A stretch of DNA of 64,000 bases from Pseudomonas quercus (lineage in GTDB: Bacteria > Pseudomonadota > Gammaproteobacteria > Pseudomonadales > Pseudomonadaceae), in the NCBI RefSeq assembly GCF_012033695.1, contig NZ_JAAVJI010000005.1, forward strand, positions 62,001 through 126,000, in the 5' to 3' direction. The notes under the pieces were generated by a model. It saw nothing but the letters and a program-made list of their open reading frames with translations, was not told where the DNA came from and did no database searches. The translations under genes were made by a program, and so were the position numbers. Shown here piece by piece: positions 42,263-51,771 of this stretch; position 1 is the first letter of the stretch, and the number at the start of each line of letters is the position of its first letter.

Positions 42263-43609
42263 TTAACTGCCCGCGACAGTCATTCGCTCGATCAATACCG
42301 AACCTGTACGTGTATTGCCTCGCTGCTCGACATCGTTCCCAATAGCCACAATTTGGCGGAACATGTCCTTCATATTGCCGGCAATGGTGACTTCCTGAAC
42401 CGGGAACTGGATTTCACCATGCTCTACCCAATAGCCGGCCGCACCACGGGAATAGTCGCCTGTGACCATATTCAAGCCACTGCCCATCAGCTCAGTCACT
42501 AGTAACCCGCGGCCCATGCGGCGGATGAGGGCGGCCTGGTCTTCGTTGCCATGGGTCACGAACAGGTTATGCACGCCGCCTGAGTTAGCCGTGCTTGGCA
42601 TGCCCAACTTGCGCCCGGAATAGGTGCTTAACACATAGGACACTACCCTGCCCCCTTCCACAAACGGCTTGGCATAGGTAGCCAGGCCATCTCCGTCAAA
42701 GCCGGCGCTGCCCAGGGCGCGGGGTATGTGCGGGCGCTCGTCCAGCGTGAGCCACTCAGGAAACAGCAACTGGCCCATGCTGCCTTCCAGGAAGGACGAC
42801 TTACGGTAGAGGTTGCCGCCCGATACCGCAGACAGAAAACTACCAAATAGCCCACCCGCCAGGTCAGCTGCGAACAGCACAGGCACTTCGCACGTTGGCA
42901 CCGGGCGAGCGCCCAGGCGGCTAGCCGCGCGCTCTGCAGCTTTGCGCCCAATGGCCTGTGGTGAAGCCAGCAAATGCCCTTCTCGGTTCACGTCATACCA
43001 GTAATCGCGCTGCATCTGCTCGCCTTGCCCGGCAATCATCACGCAGCTGAGGCTATGCCGCGTGGAGGCATAGCCTCCAATGAACCCGTGGCTGTTGCCA
43101 TATACCCGGCAGCCCTGATGCGTGGAAACCTGGCTGCCGTCGGCGTTCTGGATCAAAGGGCTGGCGTCGAAGGCAGCTGCTTCGCAGGCCAGTGCCAACT
43201 CGATACTCGCTTCCGGGGTAATGTCCCAAGGGTGATAGAGGTCCAGTGCGGGCAAGTCCTTTGCCATCAAGCCAGCGTCTGCCAGGCCGGAGGCTTCGTC
43301 CTCGGAAGTATGCTTGGCGATAGCCAAGGCCGCTGCAACGGTTTCGCGGATGGCTTCAGCACCACTTGCCGACGTACTGGCCGACCCCTTGCGCTGGCCC
43401 AGGTACAACGTAATACCAAAACCCTGGTCCCGATTGAACTCGACGGTTTCTACCTCACGCTGACGGATAGAGGTAGACAGGCCCTGTTCGAGGGACACTG
43501 CCACTTCGCAGGCGCTGGCACCCTGGCGACGGGCTTCGGTAATGATCTCCTCGACCTGTTGCTGTAATAGCGGTAGGGCCTCGGGACCAACGCTTTGGAC
43601 TGCTTTCAT
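42263..43609 (-). CDS. pmbA: TldE/PmbA, non-catalytic partner of TldD
   Basis: Partner subunit of the TldD/TldE protease, which in E. coli matures microcin B17 and degrades the CcdA antitoxin. The 448-residue product lacks HExxxH as expected for TldE. It carries family segments such as LYLGQRKGSASTS, NADGSQVSTHQG, PVLFAADLAGGLFGSFLSAVSGGNLYR, and GRLL-type GLLVTELMGSGLNMVTGDYSRGAAGYWVE. ATG at 43609 follows GGAGAATCCC. It is divergent from darP; tldD is 2.7 kb away, not in the same operon. Confidence 0.95.
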   Translation of the reverse strand: MKAVQSVGPEALPLLQQQVEEIITEARRQGASACEVAVSLEQGLSTSIRQREVETVEFNRDQGFGITLYLGQRKGSASTSASGAEAIRETVAAALAIAKHTSEDEASGLADAGLMAKDLPALDLYHPWDITPEASIELALACEAAAFDASPLIQNADGSQVSTHQGCRVYGNSHGFIGGYASTRHSLSCVMIAGQGEQMQRDYWYDVNREGHLLASPQAIGRKAAERAASRLGARPVPTCEVPVLFAADLAGGLFGSFLSAVSGGNLYRKSSFLEGSMGQLLFPEWLTLDERPHIPRALGSAGFDGDGLATYAKPFVEGGRVVSYVLSTYSGRKLGMPSTANSGGVHNLFVTHGNEDQAALIRRMGRGLLVTELMGSGLNMVTGDYSRGAAGYWVEHGEIQFPVQEVTIAGNMKDMFRQIVAIGNDVEQRGNTRTGSVLIERMTVAGS

Positions 43610-43719
43610 GGGATTCTCCACGCTTCAAATACAGATCGCGGCAAGGGCCGGCGCTGGCCGGGCCGGACAACCGGCCCCCGACTGGTTATCATGGCGGCGT
43701 TTATTAGCGGACGGCCCCC

Positions 43720-44241
43720 ATGGTTGATTCATACGACGATTCCCTCGGCGAGGGAAAGAGCAAGACACAGGTCAAACGTGAACTTCACGCGCTGACCGAA
43801 CTAGGCGAGCGGCTCACCACGCTCAAACCCGACCTGCTCGCCAAGCTCCCGCTTACCGAGCCTCTACGGCGCGCCCTTGAAGAAGCGCCTAAACATACCG
43901 CCAATGCCGCACTCAAGCGCCACAGGCAGTTCATCGGCAAGCTTATGCGCGACCAGGATACAGATGCGATCCTGCAGTTGCTGGACCAAGTGGACGCCTC
44001 TACCCGGCAGTACAACGAACGTTTCCATAACCTGGAACGCTGGCGCGACCGGCTTATTACCGGTGACGATAGCGTATTGGACAACTTCGTTACCCAATAC
44101 CCGGAGACCGATCGGCAGCAATTGCGTTCACTCGTACGCCATGCGCAGCATGAAGCCACGCACAATCGCCCGCCTTCGGCCAGCCGAAAAATATTCAAAT
44201 ACATCCGTGAAATCGACGAGCAACAGCGTGGTTTGCGCTGA
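43720..44241 (+). CDS. darP: Ribosome-associated protein DarP/YjgA (DUF615)
   Basis: A 173-residue highly charged helical protein of the YjgA family, implicated in late 50S subunit assembly. Motifs: [19 protein letters not shown] near the start, [15 protein letters not shown] in the middle, [19 protein letters not shown] at the end. It lies between pmbA and the tldD genes, as usual for Pseudomonas. A degraded copy of its last codons appears about 220 bp downstream (44425-44457). Confidence 0.95.
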   Translation: MVDSYDDSLGEGKSKTQVKRELHALTELGERLTTLKPDLLAKLPLTEPLRRALEEAPKHTANAALKRHRQFIGKLMRDQDTDAILQLLDQVDASTRQYNERFHNLERWRDRLITGDDSVLDNFVTQYPETDRQQLRSLVRHAQHEATHNRPPSASRKIFKYIREIDEQQRGLR

Positions 44242-44515
44242 TATCAGGCAGTGAAACCCATTCGCAAGGTGTATGGTACTCCCCTGCCCCTGCTACAGAA
44301 GAATAGAAGGCCATTGCGGCTTGGATACGGCGAAAAGCACGCGCGGCGAAGGAGGCTGAGTGTAGGTGGGTACAGTTTGACATGCGCCTATGTTCACTCG
44401 TTGGGCAGGAAGAACGCAACGAGCAATACTCAAACACGAGCAACGTGGCTTGCGCCTGCCCTGAGCAATTTTAGTCACTCAGGGCAGGTGTTGTCGCTTC
44501 ATGCCACGCTTTGCA
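44242..44515. other. Gene-free interval between darP and the TldD paralogue
   Basis: No convincing gene. It contains a degenerate copy of the darP 3' end at 44425-44457. An 11-bp perfect inverted repeat CCTGCCCTGAG / CTCAGGGCAGG lies near 44455-44488 with a 12-nt loop and no T-run; it may end transcripts from either side. A 94-codon plus-strand frame (44251-44535) has no ribosome-binding site and runs into the next gene. Confidence 0.5.
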
Positions 44516-45955
44516 TTACACCGTTGGCTCTATGACCAGGCCGTCTACCCTTATTGTAGGGTGGCCATGGCTAGCCGGTGTCGCCATAACCCTGCCAGTG
44601 CCACACAGATTGGTCATGCCCGTATCCACACCCTGATCGGTACCGACCATGGACATGCCGTTTAGGAACGTGCCCAAATTACCGGTGAGCATGGCGCCAC
44701 TAACCGGCGCCGTGATCTTTCCATTCTCGATCAAGTAGGCTTCAGTGACAGGGAATGCAAAGTTCGCATCTTCCAGCGTGAAACGCCCCAGGTTCACCTG
44801 AGCGCAGTAGATCCCCCGCTTCACCGATTCGATAATTTCGCCTGGCTCGGACTGCCCTGGCAGCAGACGCAGGTTCGTCCTGCGCGCCTTCGGTGGTATC
44901 GAATAGCGGTCGCGCCTACCGTTGCCTGTAGGCGCTACACCCGCCAGCTCAGCACTGAGCCTATCGTGCATGAGCCCTTTGAGGACGCCGTTCTCGATCA
45001 GATCGGTACGCTGGGTAGCGGTACCTTCATCATCGACCCTCATGGTCCCTACAGCGCCTACGAGAGCGCCATCGTCAATGATATTGCACAGGCTTGAAGC
45101 AACCTGTTTCCCTATCGGCATGGCGTAACCTTTCAATGCTGGATGTTGGTGAGCCTCCAGTGCGCGGCCGACGGTATACATCATCAGCGTTGAGGCCTCA
45201 CCCGGGGGCAGTATCACGGGCATGGCACCCGTTGGTGCAGTAGTGGCTTCCAGATTGAATCGGGCGATACGCAGTGCCTCACGGGCAATTACCTTCCCGC
45301 GCTCTTCATTGAGGAAGGCAAGGTCGTGAAGCGGAAGGCTCGCGTTATAGCCCCCTTCGACACAACGGCCATCCCGTTCAATCTTTATAGCCACGTTGAA
45401 CATCAGCAGAGGCCGAATATCAGCCGCCAGGCCGCCACCTGGCCTTGCCACCAAGACATGCTGGGAGATACCAAATATACCGACCTTTACTTCACGCACA
45501 TGAGGGTCCAGCGTTCGCGCATACGCTTGGATACTTCTGGCCAGCTCGACTTTATCCTCGCGGTCCGAAGCCTGGAACACGTTGTCAGTGACCAGCAGAT
45601 CGCCCATTCCAACCTTCAGAGCATGCTCGATCCCCTGCCCCATGGTACCAACGGTTTGCACCGTTCGGTTCAGCGCTTCTGAGGAGATGGTATTGCTAAA
45701 GGCAAGGCGGTTGCCATTACGGGTTGCAACCCGCGCATTTACTCCCCGGTCGATGTCTATGTATGTCTCAACAGATTCACTGCCTTGATCAGCTTTCTGT
45801 ACCGTGATGCTCTGGACCGTTGAGGTTTGAAGGTACATGTCTGAAAACAGCGCGTCTTGCCCCGCCAGCTTGTCCGCGGCTTCAGAAACGTTTTCCAATG
45901 TGAGGCCATGGGGGGCCAACAGCCGTTCGCTAACGATCTCTAATGTCTTGTTCAT
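44516..45955 (-). CDS. TldD paralogue lacking the metalloprotease motif
   Basis: A 479-residue full-length TldD homologue, one residue shorter than the neighbouring tldD. The C-terminal half is strikingly similar (KQVASSLCNIIDDGALVG, VDDEGTATQRTDLIENGVLKG, EAYLIENGKITAPV). Where tldD has HEAVGH (260-265), this protein has MYTVGR, so both His ligands and the Glu are gone. The C-terminal Cys survives (Cys451, NLCGTG). There are no stops or frameshifts, so it seems maintained. ATG at 45955 follows GGAGCAAAAT. It may be a non-catalytic partner or a pseudoenzyme; function is unknown. Confidence 0.9.
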   Translation of the reverse strand: MNKTLEIVSERLLAPHGLTLENVSEAADKLAGQDALFSDMYLQTSTVQSITVQKADQGSESVETYIDIDRGVNARVATRNGNRLAFSNTISSEALNRTVQTVGTMGQGIEHALKVGMGDLLVTDNVFQASDREDKVELARSIQAYARTLDPHVREVKVGIFGISQHVLVARPGGGLAADIRPLLMFNVAIKIERDGRCVEGGYNASLPLHDLAFLNEERGKVIAREALRIARFNLEATTAPTGAMPVILPPGEASTLMMYTVGRALEAHQHPALKGYAMPIGKQVASSLCNIIDDGALVGAVGTMRVDDEGTATQRTDLIENGVLKGLMHDRLSAELAGVAPTGNGRRDRYSIPPKARRTNLRLLPGQSEPGEIIESVKRGIYCAQVNLGRFTLEDANFAFPVTEAYLIENGKITAPVSGAMLTGNLGTFLNGMSMVGTDQGVDTGMTNLCGTGRVMATPASHGHPTIRVDGLVIEPTV

Positions 45956-46289
45956 ATTTTGCTCCATGGAAGTACAGGGCGCGTTGCACCTGCGAATGAG
46001 CACCGATGTCAACGCACCGCCTCTAACCCGGCATCAACTCCGCTGCAGCCGGTTGCCTTAACGTACCGACTCGCCTATAGCGTTTGCTGTAACTATGTCT
46101 GGTTGGATAAATCGCTAACGCGAAAAACAGTCACACGGGCACACAGGGCTCGCGCTTGTCACGAGCACTATGGTTAGAAGAGGGGGGGGCTTCGAAGGAT
46201 AAGCCCGGGGCAGGCCTACTACTGCACCCGAGCTTAACGACATTGGTTCGCGCGTTCGCCGTGACTCTGTCGCTGAGTGATCACAGCGT
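45956..46289. other. 334-bp interval between TldD paralogue and tldD
   Basis: No gene is supported on either strand. It should carry the promoter of the TldD paralogue: TTGACA lies about 65 bp upstream of its ATG on the minus strand, but without a good -10. A run of eight G (46182-46189) sits in a weak hairpin GGGCTT...AAGCCC. Composition is mixed and lower in GC than the flanking genes. Short open frames here lack ribosome-binding sites. Confidence 0.5.
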
Positions 46290-47732
46290 TTAAGCGCCTG
46301 TTCCCCCCACCGTGATGGCGTCGATCTTGAGCGTGGGCTGGCCAACACCCACAGGGACAGATTGCCCGTCCTTGCCGCAGGTACCTACACCGCTGTCCAG
46401 CGACAGGTCACTGCCTACCATCGATACCCGGCTCATGCACTCCGGGCCGTTGCCGATCAAGGTAGCACCCTTGACCGGTGCGGTGATCTTGCCGTCTTCG
46501 ATCAGGTACGCCTCGCTGGTGGAGAACACGAACTTGCCGCTGGTGATATCGACCTGCCCACCACCTAGGTTAGCGCAGTACAGCCCCTTTTTGACCGACT
46601 TGATGATTTCCTCAGGGTCGTGTTCGCCAGCCAGCATGTAGGTGTTGGTCATGCGCGGCATGGGCAAGTGCGCATAGGACTCACGCCGGCCATTGCCTGT
46701 AGCTGCTGCATCCATCAACCGGGCATTGAGCTTGTCCTGCATGTAGCCTTTGAGAATGCCCTTCTCGATGAGGGTGGTGCATTGGGTACGGGTCCCTTCA
46801 TCATCCACGCTCAGCGAGCCACGGCGCCCCTGCAACGTGCCATCGTCCACGATAGTGCACAGGCTGGACGCTACTTTCTGCCCCACCTGGCCACTATAGG
46901 CCGAGCTGCCTTTGCGGTTGAAGTCCCCTTCCAGGCCATGCCCGACCGCTTCGTGCAGCAGTACGCCTGACCAGCCGGAGCCCAGCACCACGGGCAGGGT
47001 GCCTGCGGGCGCTGGCTGCGCCTCCAGGTTAACCAGCGCCTGACGCAGCGCTTCCCGGGCATAACCCATGGCGCGCTCTTCCTCTACGAAATACTGGTAA
47101 TGGGTGCGTGCGCCACCACCATGGCCACCGCGCTCACGGCGGCCGTTCTGCTCCACGATAACGCTCACATTGAAACGCACCAGCGGGCGCACGTCAGCGG
47201 CAAGGCTGCCGTCCATGGCCGCTACCAATACACGGTCCCACACACCCGCCATGCTCACGGTCACTTGCTGTATACGGGGGTCGAGGGTGCGGGTGTAGGC
47301 GTCGATGCGTTTCAACAGCTCGACTTTTTCGGCCCGGGTCATCACGTCCAACGGGTTGTCGGGCGCGTACAGCTGCTCGACCGTAGGCGCCTTGAAGGCT
47401 TGAACCCGACCTTGCTGGCCGGCCCTGGAAATGGAACGGGCCGCCTGGGACGCCAGGCCCAGAGCTTCCCTCGTGATCGTGTTGCTGTAGGCAAAGCCGG
47501 TCTTTTCACCCGCCTGAGCCCGCACGCCAACGCCTTGATCGAAACTGAAGCTGCCTTCCTTGACGATGCCATCTTCGAGTGCCCAGGATTCGGATACCTG
47601 GGCCTGGAAATACAGGTCTGCAGCATCGATGCCCGGGCCTGCCAGCTCACCCAGCACGCCAGTGAGGCTGTCGAGGGTAAGATTGCCAGGCGCCAGTAAT
47701 TGTGCGCTGACCGTGTTCAACATTTCGCTCAT
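46290..47732 (-). CDS. tldD: Metalloprotease TldD
   Basis: Catalytic subunit of the TldD/TldE protease, which cleaves unfolded or modified peptides threaded into its chamber. The 480-residue product has the HExxxH site HEAVGH (260-265) and the third ligand region GTCGKDGQ (Cys452). ATG at 47732 ([18 protein letters not shown]) follows GGAGTGAAC; the in-frame upstream extension is rejected. A paralogue without the metal site lies immediately downstream. The nitrilase-family gene that usually follows yhdP in this direction is absent. Confidence 0.96.
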   Translation of the reverse strand: MSEMLNTVSAQLLAPGNLTLDSLTGVLGELAGPGIDAADLYFQAQVSESWALEDGIVKEGSFSFDQGVGVRAQAGEKTGFAYSNTITREALGLASQAARSISRAGQQGRVQAFKAPTVEQLYAPDNPLDVMTRAEKVELLKRIDAYTRTLDPRIQQVTVSMAGVWDRVLVAAMDGSLAADVRPLVRFNVSVIVEQNGRRERGGHGGGARTHYQYFVEEERAMGYAREALRQALVNLEAQPAPAGTLPVVLGSGWSGVLLHEAVGHGLEGDFNRKGSSAYSGQVGQKVASSLCTIVDDGTLQGRRGSLSVDDEGTRTQCTTLIEKGILKGYMQDKLNARLMDAAATGNGRRESYAHLPMPRMTNTYMLAGEHDPEEIIKSVKKGLYCANLGGGQVDITSGKFVFSTSEAYLIEDGKITAPVKGATLIGNGPECMSRVSMVGSDLSLDSGVGTCGKDGQSVPVGVGQPTLKIDAITVGGTGA

Positions 47733-47897
47733 GTTCACTCCGCGAAAGAGGCAGGTCGCAATGCGCCCTGCAAGGAAAACCGCTGATGCACCTGCACCGG
47801 CATTGGCCAAGGTAATGAGGCTGACACAGGGCCTTGTGCAAGAAGCTATGCCCGCATCCTAGCGCACTCGATTCAATGGGGCTAACTATCGACGTGA

Positions 47898-50800
47898 TCA
47901 ATGCGCTTTGTCGAAAGGGCGGTCAAACGTAAGTTTGGGCTCTTTTAGCGTGCCTTCAAGGCGGTACTTGACACTGACCAGGCGCGACACGCGGTCCCCT
48001 AGCAGTTTGTCTACCAGGAACAGGGCTCCGCCAATGGCCGGCGCGCCTGCAATGAGCGCGGCCAGGGGCAAGTTGGTGCTTACCGGCAGGGAGACAAGCA
48101 GGCGGGCGTCTACGCGGTCTGCGGCCATGTCCAACGTGCCATCGAGTTCCAGGTTACTCGAGGGCCCCGCCACCGTAATCGGCGTTCGCGTCACGTATAC
48201 CCCATCACTGGCCGCCAACTGGCCCTTGACCTTGTCGTAGCTCAACCCCCTATCCCACAAGTCGGAAAAGTCCAGGCGCAGGCGCCGCCCGATGGCATTG
48301 AAATTGAGCAGGCCGAACACGCGCAGGGCTTGCGCACCACCTTCCACTTCCACGAACTGACCACGGTTGAGCGTTGCACCAAGGCTGCCTGAATAACGCT
48401 TGGGCGACGCCCAGGCTGGCGACCCAGGCCAGCGGCCGTCGATGTCGACCGCAAAGTCTTTGCTGGTGACAGAAGGCGCAAATCGCCAGGCTTTGAGTAC
48501 GTCAGCCAGGTTGCCCCCGCTCACGCGGCCTTTGAACCAGCTCGCTGTGGAGCCAGGGGCACCCTCCCAACTGCCATCGCCTTGCAACTGCATGCCTTTG
48601 AGGCCCAGGTTCAGGTCATTCAATGCCAACCCTCGCGCTGACGGGCGCAGCTTGAGCGACCAGGCGCCCACCAGGTCATCACCTTGCCAAAGCCGCGCGA
48701 TGTGCACGTTGGTCGCAGGCAACGTATGGGGGTCCACGTCTGCCAGCGGGTCTGGCGTATCTGGCGGCTCGGGCGCCGTCGGATCATCGGGTGCAGGGGC
48801 AGGCAAATGAATGTCCTGCATATCGATGTCCAAAGGTACCGAGGCGCTGTCTGGCAGGGTTGCGCGCCCTGTCACCTGCGAGCTGTTGACCTGCAGCAAC
48901 CACGCCTCAGGTGCGCGATCCAGGCGCACCCTGGCCTGTTCCAGAGACTGCCCAAACGCACTCAGGTGCCCGATGGTCACGTCTGCGCCGCTGATGGTTG
49001 AGCTGGCCATCGCCGCATTGGCAGTTGGTGCACCAGCCTTTGCCGTCGCAGGCAGGTAACGGTCACGAACGGCTTGCCACGCTTTGAGGTCTAGCGTGTC
49101 AGCTGCACCTCGAATACGCAGGCCTGTACCCTGAGGCAGCCGTGGTGTGCCCTCTCCCAGCCACAGCTCGCCTCGGCTGGCGCCGATAGGTGCAGTGAAC
49201 CGTCCTTCGGCCGGCTGATAGATAAAGCTGGCAAGGTTGGCGTAAGCGACCCGCAGTTGAGGGGCACTGCCCTGCAGGTCCAGTTCCACATGGGCGGAGC
49301 GGCTGTCTTCGGGCGCCTTGCCATAAGGGCTAGGCAGGTCCACCGTTACCCCCTTAAGGGGGGAGTCCACTACCAACTGGCTGTTGGCGTTCAGATCCAA
49401 CCGCAGTTGGTAGGGGAATTCCCCGCTGACGGGCAACGCCTGTGTAGCGCCCAACCAGCTGCCAAGAGTGGCAACGTCCATTCGGCCGCCTACGTTTATC
49501 TGGGTGAACAGCGCCCCCGGGGCGCCAAGCGCAGCGATACTGCCTGTAAAGGCTTTTCCAAGGGCCTGGCCCTCCACGCTTTGCGCTGACAGCCCTTTAT
49601 CCAGGTCGAAACGGAAAGCGCCTTTGAGCTGGCTGAGTTCCAGTACCGGCTGGGGGATTTTCAAACGTGCACCACTGGTGTTGAAGTCCACCACCACCTT
49701 GGGTGCCTGGCCATGGGCCAAGGGAATGTCCAGGTCCACGCTGCCTTGCAACGGCCCCTCCGCTTCCCAGCCTGAGAACACTTCGCCGGTACCTATGGGG
49801 GCGGTTTGAAGAATGTTGATGCCATCGCCTAGGGGACCTTCGAACGCACCCTGTACTGTAAGGTGTGGTGCTTGCCCCTCCGGTACATGGGGTACTTTTA
49901 CCTTCACACCGCTCAGGGCGGTATTCAACAACGTGCCGCGGCTGGCATTGATGCGAACATCACCGTCCTGGATGTACACCTTGCCGTCTACACCATGGAG
50001 CGCCGGCCAGCCAGGCTGGAAGGCAAGCGTTGCGTTGTGTACGTTGAAAAACAGGCTGATGCTGCGCGCATGGTCCGGGGCGGCATGGGCCAGAGACCCT
50101 TGGTATTGGAAATAGCCTTCCCCTACGCTGCCCTGCTGTACAGCGCTGCGTAGCCAATCCGCTACCTGTGGGCTTAGCGCTTCTGGCAAGTACTTGGCGG
50201 TATAACGACCGTCTCCGTCATGCAACCCAACACGAAGGTCCATGTAAGGCTCCAGGCCTTCGCCAAAAGGCAGCCGAATCATGAAATCAGCCGCGATCTT
50301 TCCCTCCTCGCCCAGCACCTGAATCACAGGTGCCACTAGGCTGAAACCTTCGCTGTTCAAGTGCCACTGAAGCCGCGCGTGGGCCTCTTTGTAGTGCCAC
50401 TGCTGCTTGAAGATAGGCCACAGGTGCAACATGAAGTCATCGCTTGCCAGGCGCAGCTCACCCTGCCCCAGATCGCCGCTGATACTTCCGCTCACGTTGG
50501 CAGCGCCGGGTGCGCCGTGATAGGCCTGGAAAGCCACTTGTTCCAGGTTTGCTTCGAACTCGAGGCGGCGGTCGCCTGTTTCCTGCGGGCGTAACGTAAG
50601 CTGCAGGTTGCGCAGGGCGCCACTAGGTTTAAGGGTGTCCACCGCAAGCGCTGCTTTGTCTGGCCACGGCATATAGGCATCCAGCAAAGGCAGCAAGGGG
50701 CCGAGATCAAGGCGGTCCGCTTGCACCTGCCACGCCTCGCCCGCTTGCACGGCTTTGATATGGGTTTCCCACCGTTGCCCCTTCAGGCTCATGGCCAGCG

Positions 50801-51740
50801 GCTGGGCCACGGCGATATAGCCTTCGCCCGTGCGCTGTAGCCAGGCCGTAAGGGCAATGTCTTCTGCAGCAGCAGGCGCACGGCCTTCGATGCCCCCCTT
50901 AACACGCGGGGCATTCAGGCGCAAAGTGGCGCTGGCCAGGTGCTGCTGCGCCCAACTCAGCCACACCTCTCCTCCCGCTTTCAATTCAGCGAAGCGCCAC
51001 TGGTTCAGGAGGCTGGCGGGCACCCATTGGGCCCAGTCACTCTGGGGCAAACTGATGTAAGCCTGAGCAGAACCGTCTTGCCAGTGTGCCTGCTCGGCCT
51101 GAGCACGCAGTTGTACGGCTACCGGTTTGCCGTCCGGCAAGTGGAACCGGGCGTCCAGCCGCTGCTCGCCTGTCAACGTTCGCAGGCTCAGGCCCAGGTA
51201 GGTGAGCGCCATAGGGTCTCGCTGCCATGGCCGCACGGTTAACTGGCTATCCACCACATTCAACTCACCCAGCTGCCGCAGGTGAGCCAGGGCCACGCCA
51301 GGGTCGAAGGGTGTAGGATCCGGGTTGCTGGCCATGCCCTGTATGGCCCAGTGGCCATCGCCGTCCTGCTGCACGGTCAACTGCACACCCTCAAGCTGAA
51401 GGGTGGCCACATGAGGCTCTAGGGTGATCAGGCTGCGCCACAGCGCCGGTACTACCCGTACCTGCTCCAGATGCAGTACGCCAGCGCCTGTACCGAGGGT
51501 TACATTGTGCGCAACAATGATGGGTGCCAGCCCGCCCCAGGTGCCTTCAAGCCTGCCGATCTCAACCGGCATGTTCAGCGCTTGGCTCGCCTTCAATGCC
51601 AGCGCAGGCCGGTAGTCGCTCACCATGGGCAGCAGTTGCCGCCCCAGGCTTACATACAGGGCCAACAGGATCAGGCACAGGGCGCAGGCGCCGAGGCCCC
51701 AGCGGACTAGCACGCTGGCGACTTGTGTCAAACGTGCCAT
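47898..51740 (-). CDS. yhdP: AsmA-like envelope lipid-transport protein YhdP
   Basis: Very large inner-membrane-anchored protein of the AsmA/TamB-like group; in E. coli YhdP with TamB and YdbH carries phospholipid to the outer membrane. The 1280-residue product has one N-terminal membrane helix (about 13-33). A long beta-rich groove region follows, with the DUF3971 segment in the middle, and an AsmA-like C-terminal part (TPITVAGPSSNLELDGTLDMAADRVDARLLVSLPV) ends in a hydrophobic stretch. It follows rng by 31 bp and is probably cotranscribed. Confidence 0.95.
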   Translation of the reverse strand: MARLTQVASVLVRWGLGACALCLILLALYVSLGRQLLPMVSDYRPALALKASQALNMPVEIGRLEGTWGGLAPIIVAHNVTLGTGAGVLHLEQVRVVPALWRSLITLEPHVATLQLEGVQLTVQQDGDGHWAIQGMASNPDPTPFDPGVALAHLRQLGELNVVDSQLTVRPWQRDPMALTYLGLSLRTLTGEQRLDARFHLPDGKPVAVQLRAQAEQAHWQDGSAQAYISLPQSDWAQWVPASLLNQWRFAELKAGGEVWLSWAQQHLASATLRLNAPRVKGGIEGRAPAAAEDIALTAWLQRTGEGYIAVAQPLAMSLKGQRWETHIKAVQAGEAWQVQADRLDLGPLLPLLDAYMPWPDKAALAVDTLKPSGALRNLQLTLRPQETGDRRLEFEANLEQVAFQAYHGAPGAANVSGSISGDLGQGELRLASDDFMLHLWPIFKQQWHYKEAHARLQWHLNSEGFSLVAPVIQVLGEEGKIAADFMIRLPFGEGLEPYMDLRVGLHDGDGRYTAKYLPEALSPQVADWLRSAVQQGSVGEGYFQYQGSLAHAAPDHARSISLFFNVHNATLAFQPGWPALHGVDGKVYIQDGDVRINASRGTLLNTALSGVKVKVPHVPEGQAPHLTVQGAFEGPLGDGINILQTAPIGTGEVFSGWEAEGPLQGSVDLDIPLAHGQAPKVVVDFNTSGARLKIPQPVLELSQLKGAFRFDLDKGLSAQSVEGQALGKAFTGSIAALGAPGALFTQINVGGRMDVATLGSWLGATQALPVSGEFPYQLRLDLNANSQLVVDSPLKGVTVDLPSPYGKAPEDSRSAHVELDLQGSAPQLRVAYANLASFIYQPAEGRFTAPIGASRGELWLGEGTPRLPQGTGLRIRGAADTLDLKAWQAVRDRYLPATAKAGAPTANAAMASSTISGADVTIGHLSAFGQSLEQARVRLDRAPEAWLLQVNSSQVTGRATLPDSASVPLDIDMQDIHLPAPAPDDPTAPEPPDTPDPLADVDPHTLPATNVHIARLWQGDDLVGAWSLKLRPSARGLALNDLNLGLKGMQLQGDGSWEGAPGSTASWFKGRVSGGNLADVLKAWRFAPSVTSKDFAVDIDGRWPGSPAWASPKRYSGSLGATLNRGQFVEVEGGAQALRVFGLLNFNAIGRRLRLDFSDLWDRGLSYDKVKGQLAASDGVYVTRTPITVAGPSSNLELDGTLDMAADRVDARLLVSLPVSTNLPLAALIAGAPAIGGALFLVDKLLGDRVSRLVSVKYRLEGTLKEPKLTFDRPFDKAH

Positions 51741-51771
51741 TCGAAGGGCCTTGTACCGTTACGCCAATGAC

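Noticed and set aside
44251..44535. Possible peptide substrate gene for the TldD pair
   Set aside because: The frame is Arg-rich without a leader-core pattern, lacks a ribosome-binding site and overlaps the paralogue's end. No precursor-like Cys/Ser/Gly-rich core was found nearby.
44516..45955. TldD paralogue as a pseudogene
   Set aside because: The frame is uninterrupted over full family length with a good ribosome-binding site, so loss of the metal site alone does not justify calling it broken.
46182..46189. Run of eight G as a phase-variation tract
   Set aside because: It is not inside a gene and no promoter spacing could be shown to depend on it.
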